A stretch of DNA of 42,302 nt, from NCBI GenBank assembly GCA_030432565.1, contig JAUIGV010000002.1, positions 286,082-328,383 on the forward strand, in the 5' to 3' direction. Positions 37,465 to 42,302 of the stretch are shown in pieces. A program made the translations under genes and the position numbers. Each line of letters begins with the position of its first letter. Position 1 is the stretch's first letter. Under the pieces are notes generated by a model. It was given only the letters and a program-made list of their open reading frames with translations. It was not told the origin of the DNA and ran no database searches. Source of the stretch: Verrucomicrobiia bacterium. Lineage in GTDB: Bacteria > Verrucomicrobiota > Verrucomicrobiia > Verrucomicrobiales > Akkermansiaceae.

Positions 37465-38664
37465 TCAGAGGTGATGGCCCATGCGGGTGCGCTTGGTCTC
37501 GAGGTATTTCTCGTTGTGAGGATTGGAGGGGAGCCGGATGGGGACCTGTTCTACGATTTCGAGGCCGTAGCCCTCGAGGCCAACGACCTTTTTGGGGTTG
37601 TTGGTAAGCAGGCGGATTTTCCGGACGCCGAGATCGTAAAGCATTTGAGCACCCATTCCGTAATCGCGGAGGTCCGAGCCATAGCCAAGTTTCTCGTTGG
37701 CCTCGATGGTGTCGAATCCTTGCTCCTGAAGCTTGTAGGCGTGGATTTTGGCGGCGAGTCCGATACCGCGGCCCTCCTGTCTGAGGTAAAGAAGGACGCC
37801 ACCTTCTTCGGCAATGTGAGCGAGGGCGGTGTGAAGCTGGCCTCCGCAATCGCAACGGCGGGAGCCGAATACGTCGCCGGTGAGGCATTCGGAGTGGACC
37901 CGCACGCTCACCGGTTTGTCGGGATCGATTTTTCCCCGGACGAGCGCGAGGTGCTCGGAGTTGTCGGTGCTGACTTGATAGAGGTAGCAATCGAAGTCGC
38001 CAAAATCGGTGGGCATGGAAATGACCTCTTCGCGCGTGACGAGCCTTTCGGAGCGCCGGCGGTATTCGATGAGTTGGGCGATGGTGCAGGACTTCAAACC
38101 ATGTTTTTCCTGGTATTCACCCAGGTCACCAACGCGTCCCATCGTGCCGTCTTCGTGCATGATTTCACAAATAACACCTGCGGGAGGAAGTCCGGCGAGG
38201 CGAGCCAGGTCAACGGCGGCTTCGGTGTGTCCGGCCCGGCGGAGGACTCCGGCCTCGATGGCTTCAAGCGGGAAAATGTGGCCTGGTTGCACGAATGCGC
38301 TGGCGTCGGTTGTAGGATTCGCCAGAAGCTGGATGGTGTGAGCACGGTCTGCCGCCGAGATTCCGGTGGTGATGCCTTCAGCGGCATCAATGGAAATGGT
38401 GAAGGCTGTTTTGTGTACCTCACGGTTTTTGGGGGTCATCGGGGGAAGGTCGAGGTCCTTGGCCCGACCCGGCAGGATGGGGGTGCAGATGAGTCCACGA
38501 CCATGATTCGCCATGAAGGCGATCGATTCCGGAGTGATGAGCGAGGCCGCTCCCACGAGGTCGGCTTCGTTCTCCCGGCCTGGATCGTCAGCGACGATAA
38601 CGAGTCGTCCGGCTTTGAGGTCGGCAATAATCTCGTCGATGGGTGAAAACTTAAGCTTGCTCAT
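37465..38664 (-). CDS. ribBA: Bifunctional DHBP synthase/GTP cyclohydrolase II (RibBA)
   Basis: 399 residues. The RibB half (1-205; [33 protein letters not shown]) makes 3,4-dihydroxy-2-butanone 4-phosphate. The RibA half (206-399) opens GTP and shows the zinc ligands in [28 protein letters not shown] and the C-terminal RMGHHL. Both domains look complete and active, and the enzyme feeds both substrates towards RibH, encoded next door. The start is ATG 38662-38664. No FMN riboswitch is possible in the 39 bases upstream, so regulation by that means is not seen. Confidence 0.97.
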   Translation of the reverse strand: MSKLKFSPIDEIIADLKAGRLVIVADDPGRENEADLVGAASLITPESIAFMANHGRGLICTPILPGRAKDLDLPPMTPKNREVHKTAFTISIDAAEGITTGISAADRAHTIQLLANPTTDASAFVQPGHIFPLEAIEAGVLRRAGHTEAAVDLARLAGLPPAGVICEIMHEDGTMGRVGDLGEYQEKHGLKSCTIAQLIEYRRRSERLVTREEVISMPTDFGDFDCYLYQVSTDNSEHLALVRGKIDPDKPVSVRVHSECLTGDVFGSRRCDCGGQLHTALAHIAEEGGVLLYLRQEGRGIGLAAKIHAYKLQEQGFDTIEANEKLGYGSDLRDYGMGAQMLYDLGVRKIRLLTNNPKKVVGLEGYGLEIVEQVPIRLPSNPHNEKYLETKRTRMGHHL

Positions 38665-38703
38665 GGGCGGGCAATGATGGCAGCAAAATCGTGCGGTGCA
38701 AGA

Positions 38704-39552
38704 TCAGTGCAAGACATCGGCGAGAGGGTCGGGCTCGATGATGCCGAGTTCGACGAGAAAGTGGTCAGCCGACCGCAGGGTAATCTCGTAATTTTTCTCG
38801 TCGGAATTGAAATTAAAGAAGGTGTGTCCGGCGTTTTCGAACTCCATGAGATCACAACGATTGCGCTTTTTGCGGTAGCGTTTGGCAAAGCGCTGGGAGA
38901 GTTCGAAGGGGACCACGCGATCGGCCTTGGCATGGAAGATGAGGCAGGGCGGGAGAGCCTTTTGCGGAAGTCGATAAGAGGGGCTGTAAAGTTTGCCATC
39001 CTTCGGGGAGGCGAAGCGATCGTTGCAAATCCCTTTCCGCGTGGTGTCGCTGATGGGGCCGAAGAGAATCATTGCGCATGGCTTGGGCGACGGTCTGTGG
39101 GTGTCATCGTGGGGGTGAAGGGCCGCGCAAAGAACGGCATTGCCCCCGGCGCTGGCGCCGACTGCGACAATCCTGCCGGCATCAATCCCCATGTCGGAGG
39201 CATGCCGTTTGAAAAAAGAGAGCGCCTCCTTGGCGTCGGCAATCGCTTCCTCGGGCGTGCCGTCGAAGAGAGCCTTTGTCCGATACTCCACGGTTACGGC
39301 GACCATCCCGCGTGACGCGAAGTGATGGCAATGGGGAACAAACTGGGTGGGGGCGGAAATGTCCCAGAGGCCGCCGTGAAAGAAGACGATGGCCGGGCAT
39401 CGGTCGCGTTGATAGTCGAAATTGTAGGGGAAAAAAAAGTGGGCATGCAAGTCGCCGGCCGGTGTCTGGCGGTAGATGTAGGTGTTTGCGGAAGAGAGGA
39501 GTTCCTTGTTCCGGACTTCACCGAACATGGGTGACTTGGGGAGATTCTTCAT
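38704..39552 (-). CDS. Alpha/beta hydrolase, esterase/lipase HSL type
   Basis: 282 residues from ATG 39550-39552. The HGG oxyanion motif (59-61, FFHGGLWD), nucleophile Ser134 in VGASAGGNA, Asp in HAKADRVVP and His in NAGHTFF make a complete triad of the hormone-sensitive-lipase/acetyl-hydrolase group. No signal peptide is visible. Small acyl esters or acetylated sugars are typical substrates. It may lead the ribBA-ribH-nusB transcript (39-base gap), although it has no obvious link to riboflavin. A longer open frame to 39630 would overlap the divergent gene start and is not preferred. Confidence 0.85.
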   Translation of the reverse strand: MKNLPKSPMFGEVRNKELLSSANTYIYRQTPAGDLHAHFFFPYNFDYQRDRCPAIVFFHGGLWDISAPTQFVPHCHHFASRGMVAVTVEYRTKALFDGTPEEAIADAKEALSFFKRHASDMGIDAGRIVAVGASAGGNAVLCAALHPHDDTHRPSPKPCAMILFGPISDTTRKGICNDRFASPKDGKLYSPSYRLPQKALPPCLIFHAKADRVVPFELSQRFAKRYRKKRNRCDLMEFENAGHTFFNFNSDEKNYEITLRSADHFLVELGIIEPDPLADVLH

Positions 39553-39628
39553 GGGTGTTCTAGTTGGCAAACAAGGTTGGTGTAGAAAAGCTTTTCCAAA
39601 TGTGGGTCCAATTGTCCATAGTTTCTCC

Positions 39629-40537
39629 ATGAAACGACTGATTTTGGTTCTCGGACTGCTCGCAATGGCTGTTCCGGTACATGCGCAGGCTGCAAATGGC
39701 GCGCAGACGGTGGCGGAATTACGGAATGTTTATAACAACTGGCGTGCCGCCATGATCCGCAAGGATGCCGCTTTGTGGAAACGCAGCACTTCCACAACGA
39801 AGCAAATCAAGGTGCGTAACCGGATTTGGAGCGAGCGCCGCCCGTTTCCGCAAACCGTCTTCGCCTCGCCGATCGCGCCTCCTGATATTTCGAAGCTCCA
39901 GGCGATGAGGGTTCGGGCGCAAGGCCGCACCGCCAAGGCGACCTACTTCGGCAAGGTGGACTTTGGTGTTGGTGGGGAACCGACCGACAACCTCTTTGTT
40001 ATCTCGTACATCCAGGAAGGAACCGGGTGGAAGTATCACGGCGGTGAGTTCGTGAATCTGGGGGCGCTCCCGGATGTTCGGAAGCAACTCGCGGCGGGTA
40101 ACAAGGAATTTCTCGATGGGAAGGATTTTTTCCCGGACGGGGTTCCCGAGGCGGCACCATTTGCGATTCGCGGGCCAGCCAAATACATTGCCAAGGCCTA
40201 TGTTTATTGTCCCGGTCGGGAGGTGAAACTTTTGATCAACAAAAAGTCGAGGCACACTTTCCAAAACACCAAGCGTGCTGATGTTATCATCGGTGGTGCG
40301 AATGACGGGATGAATGAGTTGCAATTTTCCATCAAGGATATCCCGGGCGGCGATCCCAACGCTCCGATCACAATTCGGTTTTATCTAATGTCGGAAGTGA
40401 ACGGCCAGAAACCACTGAAGCCGTTGGAGTATCAAATTGATGAAGATCAAGCTAAGAATGGGATGAAGCCAAAGGCTTCAGGTACCTTGAATTTTAATCT
40501 TGGTCCGGATATGGCCAGGAAGCTGAAGGGACGCTAG
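39629..40537 (+). CDS. Secreted protein, unknown function
   Basis: 302 residues from ATG 39629, with a signal peptide (MKRLILVLGLLAMAVPVHAQA). The mature part starts with a helix (VAELRNVYNNWRAAMIRKDAALW) resembling the nuclear-transport-factor-2-like start in which small exported domains count a work unit, then a beta-rich region (YFGKVDFGVGG...LFVISYIQEGTGWKYHG). A second half ends in a lysine-rich, beta-rich domain. I do not recognise the family. It is 19 bases upstream of cdaA in the same direction and may share its transcript. Confidence 0.75.
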   Translation: MKRLILVLGLLAMAVPVHAQAANGAQTVAELRNVYNNWRAAMIRKDAALWKRSTSTTKQIKVRNRIWSERRPFPQTVFASPIAPPDISKLQAMRVRAQGRTAKATYFGKVDFGVGGEPTDNLFVISYIQEGTGWKYHGGEFVNLGALPDVRKQLAAGNKEFLDGKDFFPDGVPEAAPFAIRGPAKYIAKAYVYCPGREVKLLINKKSRHTFQNTKRADVIIGGANDGMNELQFSIKDIPGGDPNAPITIRFYLMSEVNGQKPLKPLEYQIDEDQAKNGMKPKASGTLNFNLGPDMARKLKGR

Positions 40538-40556
40538 ACTTGTAACAATAATCGCC

Positions 40557-41402
40557 GTGGATCTGATCGAATTTTTTAAAGATAACTGGCGTGCCGGGGT
40601 TGAGGTCCTGGTGCTCTGGATTCTCATCTATCAGATTTACCGGGTCTTCCGGGCAACCCGCGGAGCGCGCATTCTGGTCGGGCTGACCGTGGTGATTATT
40701 CTGATGACACTGGCTTCGCAGATTCTTGATCTCAAGGTGATTGAATGGATCATTAAAAGCGCCGCCGCCATCTTGGCCTTTGCTCTTTTGATTATCTTCC
40801 AGCCCGAACTCCGGAATGGTCTGGCCAGACTGGGCAGTGCGAATCTATTCTCCTTTTCGACCAGCCAGCAGAAAGTCTTTCTTGAGACCCTCACCGAAGC
40901 TGTGATGAGGCTTTCCAAGAAGCGCTTTGGAGCCCTCTTTGCGATTGAGAGGGGCATTGAGCTTGATGAATACGAAGGCACCGGAGTGACGATCGACAGT
41001 GTGCTTTCCGTGGAGTTGGTTGCGACGATTTTTCATCCCAAAACTGCGCTGCATGATGGCGGGATGATTTTAAAGAAGGAACGAATTGCTTCCGCTTCGT
41101 GCATTTTCCCAGTCAGTCAAAAGCAGTTGTCGGATCGCTCGCTGGGGCTTCGGCATCGTGCCGGGTTTGGGATCACCGAAGAGACCGATGCGGTTGCGGT
41201 GATCGTGAGCGAGGAGACGGGCGCAATCTCGATCGTGGTGGAAGGCAGCATCCACCGAAACCTTTCTGAAGATGAATTCCGGGAAAAACTAGACGAAATC
41301 TTTCTAATCAATGGTGAAATACATAAAGAAATGGCTCCTGAGGAATTGGACGGTGAAAATCGCCGCTCTGGCTCTGGCGATCGCGATCAGATATCTGATT
41401 GA
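40557..41402 (+). CDS. cdaA: Diadenylate cyclase CdaA (cyclic di-AMP synthase)
   Basis: 281 residues from GTG 40557. Three N-terminal transmembrane helices (about 15-80) lead to a DAC domain. The catalytic pair is readable as DGG (167-169, HDGGMIL) and RHR (199-201, GLRHRAGFG); the first is usually DGA. It makes cyclic di-AMP from two ATP, a messenger for potassium, osmotic and cell-wall balance. The C-terminal 90 bases overlap a second open frame (41311-41466) that encodes a membrane peptide. In Firmicutes cdaA is followed by the YbbR-type regulator gene cdaR. Confidence 0.94.
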   Translation: MDLIEFFKDNWRAGVEVLVLWILIYQIYRVFRATRGARILVGLTVVIILMTLASQILDLKVIEWIIKSAAAILAFALLIIFQPELRNGLARLGSANLFSFSTSQQKVFLETLTEAVMRLSKKRFGALFAIERGIELDEYEGTGVTIDSVLSVELVATIFHPKTALHDGGMILKKERIASASCIFPVSQKQLSDRSLGLRHRAGFGITEETDAVAVIVSEETGAISIVVEGSIHRNLSEDEFREKLDEIFLINGEIHKEMAPEELDGENRRSGSGDRDQISD

Positions 41403-41466
41403 TCTCCACCTTCAGCGTAACGATGATTCCTCCACCAAACCCTCCATGGAACAATTGACTCCATGA
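41311..41466 (+). CDS. Short CdaR/YbbR-like membrane peptide gene overlapping cdaA
   Basis: A 51-codon frame, shifted by one base from cdaA, starts at ATG 41311 inside the end of cdaA and ends with TGA 41464-41466 overlapping the bioD start. The product begins MVKYIKKWLLRNWTVKIAALALAIAIRYLI, i.e. a basic start, Asn-Trp-x-x-Lys and one transmembrane helix. This is how the N-terminal anchor of YbbR/CdaR proteins looks, but the YbbR repeats are missing. The position directly after cdaA is where cdaR normally sits. It could be a reduced CdaR-like partner or a chance frame; the Met-rich basic start and coupled overlaps at both ends favour a real gene. Confidence 0.5.
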   Translation: MVKYIKKWLLRNWTVKIAALALAIAIRYLIDLHLQRNDDSSTKPSMEQLTP

Positions 41467-42104
41467 AGCTTAAGCAGTGGAGCGGGCTACTCGTGACCGG
41501 TACCGACACCGGAATTGGCAAAACCTGGGTGTCGGCTCTTATCGTTGAAGAGTTGAGAAAAGGAGGAGTGGAAGCCGTCGGTTTGAAGCCCGTGCTAAGT
41601 GGTTCGCGTGAGGATGCCGAGCGGCTTTGGGAAGCGAGCGGGGGAACCCTGGATCTCGATGTGATCAACCCCTGGTGGTATCGCACGCCGGTCGCTCCGC
41701 TTGTGGCCTCCCGGATTGAGGGATCACCGCTCGAGGTCGCACCCCTGGTGGAATACATTCATAAAGTACGAGATGCCCACGATTTCACCCTGGTCGAGGG
41801 CGTGGGCGGGTGGGAGGTCCCGATGGGGGAGGGCTTTGGGTTTCCAGATTATGCCAAGGCGTTGGGGTTTCCGGTTCTGGTCGTGGCGGCCAATTGGCTG
41901 GGGACGATCAATCACACCCTGCTGACCGTGAAGGCGATTCAAGCGGCGGGACTGGAATGCGTGGGTGTGATTCTCAATCACCTCGAAGCAGAGCGTGATG
42001 TCGCTGCGACGACCAATCGGGCGATTCTGGAGGAGCTTTGTCCGGTTCCGATTATCGGAGAGGTTTTGACCGATGCCGACTGGATTGATTGGACGGATTC
42101 CTGA
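41463..42104 (+). CDS. bioD: Dethiobiotin synthetase BioD
   Basis: 213 residues. It closes the ureido ring of dethiobiotin from 7,8-diaminopelargonate, CO2 and ATP in biotin synthesis. The P-loop GTDTGIGKT (13-21), GLKPV with the substrate lysine, LVEGVGGW and the C-terminal NHLE nucleotide site match the family. Its ATG overlaps the stop of the small CdaR/YbbR-like gene. No other biotin gene lies in the window, so it is separated from bioA, bioB and bioF unless they follow beyond the right edge. Confidence 0.95.
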   Translation: MKLKQWSGLLVTGTDTGIGKTWVSALIVEELRKGGVEAVGLKPVLSGSREDAERLWEASGGTLDLDVINPWWYRTPVAPLVASRIEGSPLEVAPLVEYIHKVRDAHDFTLVEGVGGWEVPMGEGFGFPDYAKALGFPVLVVAANWLGTINHTLLTVKAIQAAGLECVGVILNHLEAERDVAATTNRAILEELCPVPIIGEVLTDADWIDWTDS

Positions 42105-42114
42105 CAATCAAAGA

Positions 42115-42143
42115 AGCCCGCTCCACACGAGGTGAAACGGGCT
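42115..42143. terminator. Hairpin between bioD and the convergent partial gene
   Basis: AGCCCG (42115-42120) pairs with CGGGCT (42138-42143), with a further CTC/GAG and CAC/GTG pairing inside the 17-base loop. It lies 10 bases after the bioD stop and 25 bases from the stop of the minus-strand gene. The flanking T run is weak, so it is a moderate bidirectional terminator candidate. Confidence 0.6.
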
Positions 42144-42167
42144 GTCTTGGATTATGCCAGGGAAATT

Positions 42168-42302
42168 TTATTGAGCGACCGAGATCGCTTCCTCGACGCG
42201 GAAGAAGACCTTGCTCTCGGCTGCCAGTTCCGGGAAGTCGGCAAGATTGACCCCAAACGTGGTGGATTCACCGGCTTCGCCAACAACACCGTCGTCGAGA
42301 TC
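42168..42302 (-). CDS. C-terminal end of an unidentified protein, cut by window edge
   Basis: The reverse strand reads 44 residues without a stop from the right edge to TAA at 42168-42170, ending in ...RVEEAISVAQ. It is acidic with strand-like hydrophobics (TTFGVNLADFPELA, KVFFRVEEAISV). It is convergent with bioD across the hairpin at 42115-42143, which supports it as a genuine gene end. Too little is present to name it. Confidence 0.55.
   Translation of the reverse strand, partial: DLDDGVVGEAGESTTFGVNLADFPELAAESKVFFRVEEAISVAQ

Noticed and set aside
37471-38646. 391-codon open frame on the plus strand opposite ribBA
   Set aside because: It mirrors the codon structure of ribBA, has no recognisable domain, and the minus-strand protein matches RibBA along its full length.
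38665-38703. FMN riboswitch ahead of ribBA
   Set aside because: The gap is only 39 bases, too short for the element, and no conserved pieces are seen.

Overview
The window is a dense stretch of bacterial chromosome with no rRNA, tRNA, CRISPR array, insertion sequence or phage gene that I could find, and no gene-free stretch longer than about 150 bases. The gene set suggests a Gram-negative member of the PVC group, most likely Verrucomicrobiota. The reasons are lipid A synthesis (lpxB), two adjacent bactofilins, a NusB of double length, TAT-exported and signal-peptide enzymes for glycans, large PQQ-like/malectin-like exported proteins, and frequent GTG/TTG starts with weak Shine-Dalgarno sequences. 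This placement is inference, because there is no rRNA in the window.

Layout. 1-5242 is a minus-strand block: der (partial), a membrane-anchored coiled-coil protein, nadA, two bactofilins (one carrying two zinc ribbons) and a TPR membrane protein. 5340-9881 is plus-strand: lpxB, a small membrane-anchored protein, a CBM-like/thioredoxin-like exported protein interrupted by an in-frame TGA (candidate selenoprotein), and a membrane-bound C39-type peptidase. 9927-14774 is a minus-strand set holding all four enzymes of trans-4-hydroxy-L-proline degradation: 2-epimerase, D-hydroxyproline dehydrogenase, pyrroline-hydroxycarboxylate deaminase and alpha-ketoglutaric semialdehyde dehydrogenase. Divergent from it lie a PLP-dependent beta-lyase/synthase-like gene and a PAS-AraC regulator, then a DUF2293 gene. 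17299-21303 carries a very large exported PQQ-propeller/Rossmann/malectin fusion and its membrane partner, in a segment whose G/C strand skew is opposite to the rest of the window.

21350-26659 is an amino-sugar locus: a TAT-exported sialidase-like protein faces a tightly overlapping operon of NagB-like deaminase, Gfo/Idh/MocA oxidoreductase, NagA-like deacetylase and an Nramp-related transporter lacking the metal-binding motifs. 26666-31488 is a minus-strand operon-like set: a GH2 beta-galactosidase with an inserted LamG-like domain, a PhyH-type dioxygenase and a small two-helix membrane protein. 31551-34591 holds an alpha/beta hydrolase, a PepSY-like/DUF4956 membrane protein and a secreted unknown. 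34572-39552 (minus) is a housekeeping operon: esterase, ribBA, ribH, nusB and an AI-2E/PerM-family permease. 39629-42104 (plus) has a secreted unknown, cdaA (cyclic di-AMP synthase), a short overlapping CdaR/YbbR-like membrane peptide gene and bioD. A convergent partial gene reaches the right edge.

The strongest candidates for something undescribed are the in-frame TGA at 8101-8103 in a redox-like motif, the motif-less Nramp-like transporter inside an amino-sugar operon, the zinc-ribbon bactofilin next to a plain one, and the 51-codon membrane peptide gene overlapping the end of cdaA.
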